Source: Brachionus koreanus | Lineage: Eukaryota; Rotifera; Eurotatoria; Ploima; Brachionidae | Reading direction: 5' to 3' | DNA length: 64,000 nt | Assembly: GCA_016987375.1 (NCBI GenBank) | Contig: PJRA01000508.1 | Location: 2,025,914-2,089,913, forward strand | In this document: positions 1 through 12,046 of the stretch, in pieces | How positions within the stretch are numbered: the stretch's first letter is position 1 | How the letters are laid out: each line of letters opens with the position of its first letter | Position numbers and translations under genes: made by a program | The notes under the pieces: generated by a model | Databases searched by the model: none | The model's input: the letters and a program-made list of their open reading frames with translations, nothing else | What the model was told of the DNA's origin: nothing

Positions 1-694
1 TATCCTTTAATCGATAAGGATTATTCAGAGTAGATTCGTTAATTTTGTTCGAATTCGCATCACTAGTCCATCCTAAAAGAAATTACTATATTTATTTAAA
101 AAAAATCTAAAAAAATCCTACCTCCGAGTTTTGATCGTATTACGATATCTGATATTTTATTTGCATTCCAATTCAACTTGGGTTCACCTTGACCCTCACA
201 TTTATGCCTGAAAAAAGTAAATATTTATCAAGAAATTTCAATTAAAAAATAAATTCAGACTTTAATTCATCGATAGCTTCTTCTCTAGTCCTAATCGAGT
301 GAAAATTTTGAGGAATACTAGTCTGAGGCTCAATTTTAGATTTTCCAAAAGTTCCTAGATGAGTTTTTTCGCGTTTTAAATAAACTTCACCAGCTGGACT
401 AATAAAACCACTACATGGATCTAGTATTTTGAATTCAGTTCTCTTCTTGGTTATAGTTGGCATTGGAGCTTTGATAGCTACATTATCTTGACAGCAAGTA
501 ACTGCATAATTTAAAGGGCCTGATGCATTTGGTATATGTAGTTCATTGAAGCTTTTCTCATTTTTATACTGGGTAATGTTCGTTTCACCTACATTGGTAT
601 CGGGTTGAAGAAATGTTTTAAAATCAGGTCTTGACAAATTAGTTGAACTTTCGAGAGTATAGGGCGCATTAGCGACTACTTGGGCCATATTCAA
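1..694 (-). CDS. Unrecognised protein, 3' end outside window (partial)
   Basis: Three coding exons are visible on the minus strand: 261-694, 122-207 and 1-72 (continuing past the window start). The introns of 53 and 49 bp have GT..AG ends and keep the frame open (phase 2, then phase 1). The start at 694 is the only ATG near the 5' end of the open frame. The product so far is about 197 residues. It is polar, with no signal peptide or obvious membrane segment, and contains SPAGEVYLKREKTHLG and then, across the last intron, IVIRSKLGGWTSDANS. I do not recognise the family. The short proline/lysine-rich make-up would suit a small cytoskeletal or ciliary protein, but that is a guess. Without the first intron the frame stops at 242, so the gene could end there instead. 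Confidence 0.55.
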
Positions 695-987
695 TTAAAT
701 CATACAAAAACAAAATTAAAAAGATGATTTAATAAAAGATAGTTAAAAATAATTAATATAACAAAATTCACTGTGTTTATTTGATATTTATTGTTAGGAT
801 TTAAATAAGAGTTACTATAGATACGAGTTTTACACAGAAAGTGTATAAAAACTCTTAAGTTTCGATTGCAAACGAGTAGAAACCAAATTTTTCAGTATTT
901 CGCAAATACGTATAAACTAATTTTACTGATTATTACCAAATTTGATTTTATTTCTTTTATGCATAATTGAAAAATAGAAAAAAAAAG

Positions 988-1058
988 GGCCTGACCGGGG
1001 ATCGAACCCGGAGCCTCTCGCACCCAAAGCGAGAATCATACCACTAGACCATCAGGCC
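988..1058 (-). tRNA. tRNA-Pro (anticodon TGG)
   Basis: The reverse complement folds as a complete 71-nt cloverleaf: acceptor GGCCTGA pairs with TCAGGCC, the D arm starts GTCTAGTGGT, the anticodon arm is CTCGC-TTTGGGT-GCGAG, and the T arm is CCGGG-TTCGATC-CCCGG. The anticodon TGG reads proline codons. There is no intron and no encoded CCA. A run of T follows the 3' end on the transcribed strand (981-986), as expected for a Pol III terminator. Confidence 0.97.
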
Positions 1059-2783
1059 TTAGGTTTTATTTAAATTAAAACAAAAGTTGTAAGTTATTTG
1101 AATAATTTATTTATTAAATGAGAGAGTATAACGTGGCGGTTCTTCATTTGTTTCACAATAAAGATCTGGATAGATTCTGTTCATGTTTGTAATCTAATTT
1201 TAATTTTTAAATTTTTTTGTTAAAATTTCAATTGAAAAATACTTTTGATATTTGGTGCCGGAAAATTCTTAAAGAATATAATTTATTTTTAACTTTTGAA
1301 TTAAGCTTCATTTTTAAGTTTTAAATTTTTCAAATCATTTTTAATAAAAAAGTATTCAGTTAAAGTTATTTTATTGATTTAAAATTATTTAAGAATAAAC
1401 AAAATTTTTATGTTATAGTTAAGTTTTTTAATAATACGCTTCTAAAAAATAGTTTTATAAAAAAAGAAACCATTCAATAATTTTAAGATAGATGATAAAT
1501 AAAGTCAAGAATACAATTTTTTGAATAATTTAAGAAAAATGAAGCTTTAAAACACTAAATGTTTGTCAAAAGAGTAAAACTTTGAAATTTCATTCAATAA
1601 TCTTTTATTTAGAATCAATTTTTTAATTTCATGAAAAAAATTTATAAATTTTACAAACTTTAAAATTAAAAGTTTTAAAAATTTTTTAAATAAAGTTAAT
1701 TAAAATGATTTAGCAAATTTCCAAATTTTTTAAAAAATTTTTTTCAATACTTTCTATTTTGTTTTAACATAAATCAATTTTTTGCTTACAGTTAAATATA
1801 ATAAAAAAAAGTTCACGTATGGCTTTATCGTGGAAACTTGGTTATATTTTTATTATTTGAATTTTATAAAACACTCAAATTTGAAAAAAATAAAAAATTT
1901 TACTTTGCCAAAAATAAAACTATTTAAGTGTTTATTTTTATATATTTTTCTGAGCGATTATATATGAAATTTTGACCAAAAAAATTGAATCTTAAAAAAT
2001 AAAAAATATTAAAATAACTACTTGATTTTTCTTTTTTAAATTTTTGGTTGTTTGAAAATTTAATTTAAAAATTTAATGTTGATTTTTCATATCATAAATT
2101 TGTTAATTAGATATTTTTTTAAAGAACAAAAGAAGTTTCTTTTTGACAAACATTTCAGCTATAAAAAGCAAACTTACATGAAGTGATTGAATTTCTTAAA
2201 AAGAAACCATTCGGTTTTGAAATCAACTTTGAACGCCATTAACATTTTTACATCTAATCGATAAAGCGATGGCTTATCACTTAACTGAATAGTCGATTGA
2301 CCAAACCAGATTTGGTTTTTAATTGACTTATTGAGTTTGTTATTTAAAAAAAAACAAAAAAATGTATATCATTTTTACCTCAATGTTAATAATATTACAA
2401 TATGTTCTCCAAAAGCCTTTTTTATAATAATAAAGTCTGTCAGTCATCAAGTCAATTTTTAATTTGTTAGTTTCCCAGTATCGACCTTCAATTTTAGCGA
2501 AATTTTAATTTTATTTCTATTAAGAAAAACGAAAATTTTACCATTCCAGTGTTTAACTTTTTTTTTTAACACTAATGACATCATAAAACATAAAAAGACA
2601 AACAAAATTTAAAAAAAATTTATTCAAAAAAATAAAATAAATAAAAAAATTTCAAGTATATTTTAAAATTTCCATAGTATTTAAAATAAAGTTAGCATTT
2701 AGCTTTTGTTTTAAATCAAATTAGTGCCATAAATGTAAAAGACAAATTCACTAATTAGATCATGTGTTTATACAATTATAAAT
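1059..2783. other. AT-rich spacer, no gene seen
   Basis: Mostly A/T homopolymer tracts. The open frame at 1782-1967 has low-complexity lysine/phenylalanine composition and no splice or family support. No RNA gene or repeat unit was recognised. Confidence 0.6.
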
Positions 2784-4981
2784 TTATTTTAGTACTGGAT
2801 AAACATATCTATTCTGATTACCATTTGTCATTTGCTCAAGTTGTTTTCGCATCAAAGCTTTGGAATCTTGGCTAATAAACATTTGTTGCATTAAGTTATC
2901 CTGGACAGGATAATTGGATGCATATATATCTATTTCGTTTGGATATGATGCTCGAGACTGATTATTACCTGTCTTGCCAAGCTGTTTTTGTATGTTAATC
3001 TCTTGAAGCAAATGTTCATTAGTAGACACAAGTGATTTGTGACTCTCTTGGAGCATTGTAGTCAATTGCTGTAATTGTTCGTATTGCTTTAATTTTATTT
3101 TAAGTATTTCAATATCGCGTTTCATGTTGCTGTTCTGGGTTTCCATGGTACTTAGCGCATCCTCCTTCATTTTTTGTTTGTCCGATTTTTCGGACAATTC
3201 TTTACGTAAATTTTTTATCTCTTCTTGTGATGTTGCATATTTTTTTTTCAAATTATCCTTTGAATTTTTTAAAGTTAAAAAAAGCCCAGAGTGCTTGATT
3301 AAAGTCAAATTACTATTTCTGATATGAGACCTTTGTAGGAGTCTGACTCAGCCTCACTTTTTTTGTGGTTCAATTTGTAATTTAACCTACGGTTCTCTTC
3401 TTGCAGAACTTTTAGCTGATAATTGGATTCAAAGCGATCTGATGGCGTATTTTCGCTCATTATCTGTTTAGCTGAATTCAAAAATTTTTGATTTTTGTGC
3501 AAGGATTTTGATCCATTCCAATATCGGTCCACCAAGTCAAGAAGAACATAAATTTGGCTCTAAAAAACCAATTTAGATATTTTTTATGTTTTTTTTTACC
3601 TTACTTTATTCTCCTCATTGGCATATTCGGTGTCATTTTTTCTCGCATCCGAGTTTTCTTCGTAATCTAAAATTTAAATTTATTAAAATTTCTAATGTGA
3701 ACTAGGAAAAATAAGCTTTACGTGGATTAGGTGTAAAGTTTGCACACGATTTAAAATTTGTACAATGCTCTGACTCATCATTCATGTTGAAATGATTGTC
3801 TTTAAATAAAAATAAAAAAGCATAAGCTTTTGTTTTAAGCAAAGCATTTGTTAAAAAAGAAGATAATAAAAAAATAATTTTTAACAGAATTAGGTTAGAA
3901 AAAGAATTTAAAAACCTCATTCAAATAAAAAAAAAATGTTTAAACACCTGAACAACTTCGATACGAATTTAAGTCATAGTAACTGTCTACTTCGTTAAAA
4001 TGGACAGATTTCTGTTTAGATAACCCTTTTATTTTTATCAAAAATTGTTCTCAACAATTAAGTGATAGTCATGGAGAAATCTTACTTGGAGCATCATTGC
4101 TAATCGACCTCAAATTCAGCATGCTACAACTCTTAGTCTTGTTTAGAAAGTCATTTTCATAAGAATGACATTCTTTAATGAAATTTCTCATATCTTGATA
4201 AAACTTAATTCCAAAAAAAAACAAGATAAAAGTCAGCTTACTTCCAGAAGAAAATTCCTGCGATTTTTGTTGCCTTGATTCATTTTCATAGGATTTAAAA
4301 TTTCCACTATTTGATTCAATATCATCATCACTAGTCAACCCAGCTGAACGCTTTGCTATGTTTGACACTGACTTAACCCGAGAAACCACTGCGTTTTCAA
4401 CACAATTTTTTCCATTTTGTCGGTTTTCAGGCTGAATTTTGTGATAAAATGCAACAGCCATTTGTCGTTCACTCTCTCTAATGCTTCTGTCATCGAGAAC
4501 TCTCAATGATGGAAGAATATTTATCAGAAAAAGCCTATAGTCATTTTCCTCTTTAGTAACTGGGTTAAGTCTCAAATCTAATTCGGTCAAAGATGTATTG
4601 TATTTGAGTCGCTCTAGATCTTTTAAGCCCCCAATATTATTATAGTACCTAAAAAAATAATTAGATTTAATTTTTATTTTTGTTTTAAAATCTACAAATT
4701 AAGTTTTTCAAGTAGTTTCAGATTTTCAAGACCTTCAAGACTGACTAAGGTGTTTCTGGAAAGATCAAGCTCTTTGAGACGTGAAAATCGAAACAGAGAA
4801 TTTCCCAAACGAGATATTTTTTCGTGATATGTTCCAGGTAGAGACAGAGTCTTAATGTCATCTGAAATAATTAAGCTAAATAGCTATTGAATTTAGGTGC
4901 TTAATTTTCTTTACCCAAATTATCATGAGCGATATTCAGCTTTTTACATATCCATTCTTCAGTGATCACAGTTGACTCCAT
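2784..4981 (-). CDS. CEP72: CEP72 centrosomal leucine-rich-repeat protein
   Basis: Nine exons: 4915-4981, 4696-4861, 4242-4648, 4086-4193, 3948-4025, 3722-3799, 3605-3666, 3314-3559 and 2784-3257. The sum is 1,686 nt, giving 561 residues. All introns are 45-150 bp with GT..AG ends, and phases close across every junction. The N-terminus carries the CEP72/LRRC36 signature: LSLPGTYHEKISRLG, then LRRs (LKELDLSRNTLVSLEGL, LNLYYNNIGGL), then the LRR cap DLRLNPVTKEENDYRLF and LPSLRVLDDRSIRESER. The middle is polar, and a later exon has LLDLVDRYWNGSKSLH, which also matches the vertebrate protein. The C-terminal 150 residues are coiled coil. The CEP72 family acts at centriolar satellites and centrosomes with KIZ and CEP290. 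The intron at 4194-4241 is a multiple of three, so retention would only insert 16 residues. The start is the first ATG upstream of the LRR. Confidence 0.88.
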
Positions 4982-6219
4982 TGTTGGCGATTTTCAATTA
5001 GCGTATCTTAAAGAATAGTGAAATATAAAATTGAAATTATGACTGATTGAAAGTTTTTGAAGAATAAATAATTCTAGTTTAAAAAAAAGAAAATTTATAA
5101 TTATATATATTTTGCTATTTTTGATGTATATTTAGGCTATTTTAATCACGGGTTACTAAGCGACAGGTTTTATATTAGTTGAATTGGCTAAGGAAAATAA
5201 AATAGAAAATAAAAAGAGCTGACCAACTAGTATGATATTGAAAAAAAAAAGCAAAATAATCAAATTTCACTCAAATTTAGCACTCGTTTCTAATTAATGA
5301 AATAACAACTTGCATCATAACAATAATCTGCTAGTTAAATAGCTAGTGGAGACTCGTTTTTAATTATGTAATTAAAAATTGACTCAAAAAATTTCGTTTT
5401 ATTGTATTTAATGGTGTTTTGAAAAGAATTTTAACAAAAAAAAACAATAGTTCTTAATAAAAAAAAGCTTTTTGAATAAATTTAAATATTTTTTTTGAGG
5501 TTTAGATACTTGAAAAATTATTTATTAGCTAAAAAACAAGGAGTGGGGACTTCGTCCCCCCTCCTTATAATTCACCCCTCAACTTGAAAAGTTGTTTTCT
5601 TTAAGTAAAACAAATTTTAACTACATTGAATAACAAAAGATTAATCACCTTTAAAATTTAACTTGTGAATTTTTTAATTTCAAAAGAAAAAGTCTTAGTT
5701 AGAATCTAAAAAAAAAGCAATAAATGAATAAGTGTTCTTTTTTATATTAAAACTGTCTTTTTTAAGAAACTTAGTTCTAATTTGAATTAAGATACGATCT
5801 ATCTAAAGATTTTTTAATTAATAACTTTGCCTCATTCTATTTCAGGAAGTGGTCATTTTTTATACCTATATCTCGGGATTTTTTAGCAAATAGATTTAAC
5901 TTTTGTTAATATTTATGTCGCCTAATCAAAAGATCTGTTTTTTAGTTCAAAAAAATTTTTTTATGGATCATTTTCTATTTAATTAATTTTGTTATCATTT
6001 TTATACATTTGTTACCTTATCCATGTGGAGCATCTTTTAATTAAAATGTTTATTAACTTAAAAGCCTGATTCTATTTTGACCCATCAGTATTTTTTATAA
6101 GATTTTGATCTAAAGAATAAACAGATTAATTGATGATGCTATTAAATTTAACTGTGTATAAAAAATTTTAATTTTAAATAATAAAAATTCAAAAAAATCG
6201 ATTGTTGACAACTAATTAT
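4982..6219. other. AT-rich spacer up to assembly gap
   Basis: No coding region recognised. The one distinctive element is a GC-rich hairpin at 5538-5566, listed separately. Otherwise A/T-rich sequence. Confidence 0.55.
5538..5566. repeat. GC-rich hairpin
   Basis: Stem AAGGAG-T-GGGGAC pairs with GTCCCC-C-CTCCTT around a TTC loop: 12 paired bases with one mismatch. It is the only GC-rich patch in several kilobases of A/T sequence. It could be the end structure of a mobile element or a short RNA hairpin. No flanking element borders were identified. Confidence 0.5.
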
Positions 6220-7039
6220 NNNNNNNNNNNNNNNNNNNNNNNNNNNNNNNNNNNNNNNNNNNNNNNNNNNNNNNNNNNNNNNNNNNNNNNNNNNNNNNNN
6301 NNNNNNNNNNNNNNNNNNNNNNNNNNNNNNNNNNNNNNNNNNNNNNNNNNNNNNNNNNNNNNNNNNNNNNNNNNNNNNNNNNNNNNNNNNNNNNNNNNNN
6401 NNNNNNNNNNNNNNNNNNNNNNNNNNNNNNNNNNNNNNNNNNNNNNNNNNNNNNNNNNNNNNNNNNNNNNNNNNNNNNNNNNNNNNNNNNNNNNNNNNNN
6501 NNNNNNNNNNNNNNNNNNNNNNNNNNNNNNNNNNNNNNNNNNNNNNNNNNNNNNNNNNNNNNNNNNNNNNNNNNNNNNNNNNNNNNNNNNNNNNNNNNNN
6601 NNNNNNNNNNNNNNNNNNNNNNNNNNNNNNNNNNNNNNNNNNNNNNNNNNNNNNNNNNNNNNNNNNNNNNNNNNNNNNNNNNNNNNNNNNNNNNNNNNNN
6701 NNNNNNNNNNNNNNNNNNNNNNNNNNNNNNNNNNNNNNNNNNNNNNNNNNNNNNNNNNNNNNNNNNNNNNNNNNNNNNNNNNNNNNNNNNNNNNNNNNNN
6801 NNNNNNNNNNNNNNNNNNNNNNNNNNNNNNNNNNNNNNNNNNNNNNNNNNNNNNNNNNNNNNNNNNNNNNNNNNNNNNNNNNNNNNNNNNNNNNNNNNNN
6901 NNNNNNNNNNNNNNNNNNNNNNNNNNNNNNNNNNNNNNNNNNNNNNNNNNNNNNNNNNNNNNNNNNNNNNNNNNNNNNNNNNNNNNNNNNNNNNNNNNNN
7001 NNNNNNNNNNNNNNNNNNNNNNNNNNNNNNNNNNNNNNN
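6220..7039. other. Assembly gap (820 N)
   Basis: An uninterrupted run of N. Nothing can be said about its content. Apparent open frames through it are artefacts. Confidence 1.
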
Positions 7040-8089
7040 AAAAATTTTTGAAATAAAACTTAAAAAAAAAACATACTTTTGAGCTTTTAAAACCTTGTTT
7101 TTTTACCATCGAATATTTCACAATATTTTTTTTTCTAATTATGACCAGCATATTTTATAGATGATCAACAACTAAAACATTTGAGGGGTATAACAAATAT
7201 CAAATTTGTGACCTGGAATTTTTGATTAAGTAAATTTAAAGAAAAAACTATGAAATTTGAGATTTTTTGTTAGTTAATGACCTTTGACTAAACTGTATCA
7301 ACCATTTCAAAGGAAATAATTAAAAATATTTTATATTCAATAAATTTAAATTTTACTAAATCAAAAATGTTTCAACATTGATAAAAACTAAATCAACAGT
7401 ACGATTTCCTATTTATGAGTTCATATTTTAAGAAAATATTTGGGTGATTCCAAAAATAAGCGTTTTTTTTTATTTATCAATAAAAAAAGCCATAGTTAGC
7501 TAATCTTCAAAATATAGACCATTATGCTCTAAAGCCATCTATAAGCGAGTAGTCCGATTCTACTCTTATATCGTTCATTAGTTTTGGAGCTAAATACTCT
7601 TGGTCTTGGTTAGTAAAATACCGTCCTCTAAGAAAATGAATCATTGATTTCTGTTATCATGTTTTCGAAAATAGATCATCACAACTAATGATCCGTCTGA
7701 AAAACCGTTCATCGAGAGTTTTTTTTTAAGTATTTTCCAACTTATTTCCAATGCGTCGTTGAATATCGAAATCTGTCAAATCATGAGAAACAATTCGGCA
7801 TTATTTGTAAGCTTTTTTAGTAAAATTAAGGTCATTTGATTTGAATTGACATGTACTTAATTTGAGGCTGCTCTAAACAACCATGGGCAGAGCATTTTGA
7901 TTTAGAATGACAGGTCTATCTAACTTTTTGCTCATCTGAAGACTCGTATTACCACTATTAAATTTTTAAACCAATCTTGTACCCTATCATTTTCAACTGG
8001 ACATATTTCACGAGTTAATATTGCTAATTCAAAATTTTCAAATGACTTTTTTTATTGAAGAACATTGGATTCTGTTTACTATTTTAACT
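7040..8089. other. Spacer, possible decayed transposon
   Basis: Between about 7440 and 8060 the sequence is less homopolymeric than its surroundings, and on the minus strand gives short broken protein-like stretches. I could not match them to a transposase family. No intact gene. Confidence 0.3.
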
Positions 8090-8303
8090 AGAGTTGGGTA
8101 CCGTCAATGGCGACCACTTGGCCGCCAAAACTTGGTGTTGATTGTCTTGATGGCCGCGGGGGTTAAGCTTATTTTTTTCTAAATTTTATTTTTTTTCCTA
8201 TAATCAATTCTTTTATCCATTAAATTTTCATATTTGAAATTTTTTTAATTTCATTTTTGTACACGGCCATCAAAACAGCCAGAACCATTTTTTGGTGGTT
8301 CAA
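8090..8303 (+). mobile_element. Palindromic MITE, family A copy 1
   Basis: It starts GAGTTGGGTACCGTCAATGG and contains CTTGGTGTTG and GATGGCCGCG, then an AT-rich core, then CACGGCCATCAAAACAGCC near the right end. The same modules, core included (TCAATTCTTTTATC), recur at 17833-18054 (inverted) and 60332-60561 (same orientation). This copy is the most diverged; its right terminal CCCAACACT is lost. No coding capacity, as expected of a non-autonomous DNA element. Confidence 0.75.
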
Positions 8304-9679
8304 TTATCGCACAAATTTTAACATATAATATGACTTAAAGTTTTAAAATTTCAAAGATGATAAAATAAAAAATATTCAATCTTTTAAAAAACGCAAAATT
8401 TTAGATTTTGTGAAATTTAGTATGATAGAACAGAACAAAATTTTAAAAATTCTTTTGAATTTTTTTATAAGGATCATAAGCAAGTTTTGTAAAAGTGCAA
8501 CATTAAGCAACATTGATAGTTGCGTTTTTAAGGACACTCTGGTAAAACTCTGCTAATTTAGTATAAATTAAATTTGAACAAATTTGGCTGTAATGCATTT
8601 TGCAGAGATTTAAGAATATTAACAGACTTTAACTATTGATTTTGCACTATGTTTCACTTATATAATCGGTTGAAAACTTTAAAAAAATAAATTATAAGCC
8701 TTTTAATAATTCATTTCTGCTCTATTTGTTTATTTTTTACCATATTTCATGACTCAACAATAATATTTTTCAAATAGAATTTTCAAAATAATAGGAACCA
8801 AACTTATAAGAAACTAAAAAATTAAGCCTTTTAAAGATTAAGAAATTTAATGCAACAGTTTAAATTAATTTTAATTTTTTTTTTTTTGGCAGTATTTTGT
8901 TTACCCTAAGTTTGGCTTTCAATTGAAAATCTACTTCCAATTGCGGTTCATTCTTGTTCTTTAATTATAAAATTTAACACAGAGACATTTTTTCATGTTA
9001 AGCAGATCATGTTAAACCATAGAGGCAAAGAAAAATTTTTGATTAAGTTTTAATTTGATGTTTTTTCAAAGTTATTCTAAATGCGTAATTTGATAGAATT
9101 ATAAATCTGCGATTACTATAAATTGAAAATTAAAAGTTTTAAAAGTCAAGAATGTGTAAATAGAAATTTAATGAAAATATGCTTTAAAATTTTTAAGTAA
9201 AAAGAGCAAATTGAAAATTAATCAAAAATTTTATTTTGCTATCATAATAAACATTGAATGTTTCATTAAAATAAAAAACTTAATTATAACTAAAAACATT
9301 TAAAACTTTTATTTTCTTATTACTTTTGTGCATAATCATTAACTTCCTTTTTGATATTCACTTTTTTTAGCTATTAAACAAACATGAAATTGATGTAATA
9401 AAAAAAAAACAATTATATCAAAGAAAAAATTTTAGTATGAAATTGATGTAATAAAAAAAAAACAATTATATCAAAGAAAAAATTTTAGTATGAAATTGAT
9501 TAAAATAAAAATAATTTTCTTTTATTATTTTGGTATCTATCGACTGTAAAACTATGCAATAAAACAAAAATTTAATTTATTTTAATTTAATAGAATAAAT
9601 AAATTACACAAAATTTTTTAAATAAAATTATATTTCCAAATGAATGAAAAAATATGATTGATATTTAACAAATTTAATT
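8304..9679. other. AT-rich spacer
   Basis: No gene recognised. Contains the 53-bp tandem repeat at 9384-9500. The last 300 bases are the presumed 3' flank of the bHLH gene. Confidence 0.55.
9384..9500. repeat. Tandem repeat, 53-bp unit, about 2.2 copies
   Basis: Copies begin with ATGAAATTGATGTAATA at 9384 and 9437, and a third partial copy begins at 9490. The first two units look identical, indicating recent duplication or an assembly-sensitive slippage site. Confidence 0.9.
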
Positions 9680-10627
9680 TCAATTTTGGTTTATTTTTTT
9701 CTCTGTGTTCTCAGGTTGAGCTTCAAGATTTTTTGCAATTTTTCGTCGCCTCCTTCGTTTTGGCGGTGCTGGCAAAAGAGATGGATCGATAGGATTGCAG
9801 CCCCCACTTTTTTGCAAAATACTTGTTAAACCTGCTATGTATTGGATAGCCAAACGCAAAGTGGCAATTTTTGATAAACGTTGATGCTCACTTAAATTTG
9901 TCTTAGGTACTATTTTTCTTAAATCGTCAAAAGCATCATTTAATACATGCATACGATTTCTTTCGCGTAATGTAGCACCATTTCTAAATAGTTCACTGTC
10001 TTCACTAGCTTTACTTCCTGCATACTTGTTGGTATGTTCAAATTGATTTCCTTCATCTAAAATACCAAATGACTTTCGAATTTGTTCATCATTTTTGAGT
10101 TTTTGATTTACGTTGTTAATAAAGCAAAAGTCTTGTTCAGAAAAAAGTTTTGAATTTAATAATTGAGCACCACTTGGTTCCAAATTAGAGCTTGTCTCAA
10201 TATAAGATGACCAATGATTTTTATCACTATTTTCAAATTCAAAACCACACTCAGCTTTGATCTCTGTTTGAAAATTTTTAAACTGATAACTACAATTTTG
10301 AAATTGATTGATTTTATTTTCACAATTTAAATTATCTACTGAAATATGTTGATAGGAAAAATTAAATTTTTCACTAGAACTCAAATTAGGTTGATAAATT
10401 TCTGGCTGATTAAGATGATAATTTTCGTAGAACATATTTTTTTGATACTTGGGATAATTTTCTGTTTTACAAGCCTCGTCTACAAAATTTAAATCTTGGC
10501 AAAATGATTTAATTCTAGGCCTGCATGTGTTATAATTAAAATTGTTGCTAGAATAATCTATATTTTGGTTAATGTTCGAATAAGGCAAATGGTACATGGT
10601 AAACACAATGAAATCAAAGAATTTCAA
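9680..10627 (-). CDS. Group A bHLH transcription factor, subfamily uncertain
   Basis: A single-exon frame of 315 residues. The bHLH domain lies at about residues 215-271: basic region [18 protein letters not shown], helix 1 with DDLRKIVPK, loop NLSEHQ, helix 2 [18 protein letters not shown]. The ERxR core of the basic region and the [11 protein letters not shown] helix 2 are typical of tissue-specific class II (group A) factors that bind E-boxes as heterodimers with E proteins. A basic stretch [10 protein letters not shown] at about 290-299 is a likely nuclear localisation signal. The rest is Asn/Tyr/Ser-rich and unstructured. It has features of the atonal, BHLHA9 and paraxis-like groups without clearly joining one. 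A second in-frame Met at residue 11 is an alternative start. No introns, no close neighbours. Confidence 0.85.
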   Translation of the reverse strand: MKFFDFIVFTMYHLPYSNINQNIDYSSNNFNYNTCRPRIKSFCQDLNFVDEACKTENYPKYQKNMFYENYHLNQPEIYQPNLSSSEKFNFSYQHISVDNLNCENKINQFQNCSYQFKNFQTEIKAECGFEFENSDKNHWSSYIETSSNLEPSGAQLLNSKLFSEQDFCFINNVNQKLKNDEQIRKSFGILDEGNQFEHTNKYAGSKASEDSELFRNGATLRERNRMHVLNDAFDDLRKIVPKTNLSEHQRLSKIATLRLAIQYIAGLTSILQKSGGCNPIDPSLLPAPPKRRRRRKIAKNLEAQPENTEKKINQN

Positions 10628-11846
10628 TTAATTTTTAATTAAAATCTCAGCTAAGATTTTTTTATTATTTTGCTTTAAAATTAAAGATAACTTAAAAAAA
10701 GATCAATTGTAATTTATAAGAATTGTTTAAGAATAGCTGATTGAACCATATGCTTTTAAAAAAGCGAGTATGATCAGATTTGGACTTAATCAAATTAGTT
10801 GCGATTTGTTGAATTTTTGAAAAATGGAATTCGAAATCTAAAATTGTAACTTTATCAGGTAATTATATCAGAAATGATAATTGAGTTGTAAGTATTCGAT
10901 TCACGAGCTCTAGCTGTTCACTTAGAAATAATTGCAAATTCATTTTACCAGCTAGATTGATTTGTGATTTTGCAAGATTGTTTGCCAAGATAAAAATTTT
11001 TAAATTAAATTGAGCATAAATAAGTTTTTAGCATAGTTTAATTGATTAAAAATTTAGATATTCTATTTCGATTTGTTTTTACTGTATTTAACATTGAAAT
11101 TAATAAGGCAGAAGCTAATTTAAAGTGATTTATTATCTATTTGACTTCTTGCTGCGATACTAGAATTTTGTTTATTTAGAATGTTATTTAATATCTAAAA
11201 AAATGTTAAATTGACTTCTATAGTTTCTTGAATCTCTCTCTGTATAATGCCATTTTTGATTTTATAATAAGCTAAAATTTTGAAGTGTTTGAAAGTGTAG
11301 TTTTTTTAAAAAATTTAATATTTTTGCCGGAATCATAAATTTTTTTGATATCTAAATGTCAGAAAAAATATTCTTTTTTTTTTTGTTTAAGTATCGCTTT
11401 TAGAACTTTAACATCTTTAAAGCTATCATATAAACTATTTATGAAAAATGGGGAAAATTAAGAAAAATTATCTTAAATTTCTAATTTTGTTTTCTTTATC
11501 AAAGAAAAAATAAAATTTTAAATTTTTAGAAAAAAATTAATTTTTTAAATTGTATTTTTCTTTGATCCAAATTTTACAATTAACATTTAGAAAATTTTTT
11601 TGATAATTTGCTCAAGTAATTTCGTTTTATTTGCTCCAAAATGGTAAGAATCATTGACTACTCAAGTTCCTTGTGGCCAATTTTCCATCAAGACTTTTTA
11701 ATTTTTCTTCTAATTTTTAAGACTATTGTAAAGAACAATATCGAACTGAAAATTTAACTTTAAAATTTCACATTTTTTAAAAATTAATAAAATATTTAAA
11801 TACTATCAGGCTAGTCATAATGTTTTGCAAAATTTTCCAAACTAGA
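10628..11846. other. AT-rich spacer upstream of bHLH gene
   Basis: No gene or repeat recognised. It presumably holds the bHLH promoter and enhancers, but no motif stands out. Confidence 0.5.
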
Positions 11847-12046
11847 TTAAAATATGAACAGATATTGGCACAAAGCCGAAATTTCACACAATTATTTAAA
11901 ATATTCTTTTTGTATATTTTTTTGTGTAAGATTCTGGAACCCTACATGCAAGTGTCGCTCTAGGTCCGGAAACACACCTGGAACCTTTTATTGTAATAAT
12001 TGTGTGAAATTTCGTCTCTGTGCCAATATCTGTTCAAAATTTTATA
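11847..12046. mobile_element. Short TIR element (MITE), family C
   Basis: About 200 bp with inverted termini of roughly 45 bp. The left arm carries GAACAGATATTGGCACAAAG and GAAATTTCACACAATTATT; the right arm is its reverse complement with two or three mismatches, at about 11993-12046. The core is GC-richer (CCTACATGCAAGTGTCGCTC). Only one copy lies in the window. The small open frame across it (11854-12069) is not a gene. Confidence 0.8.

Noticed and set aside
6202..7151. Long frames of 284 and 311 codons
   Set aside because: They consist of the N run of the assembly gap.
7440..8060. Possible transposase remnant on the minus strand
   Set aside because: Broken frames gave no convincing DDE, RT or integrase motif; left as unassigned spacer.
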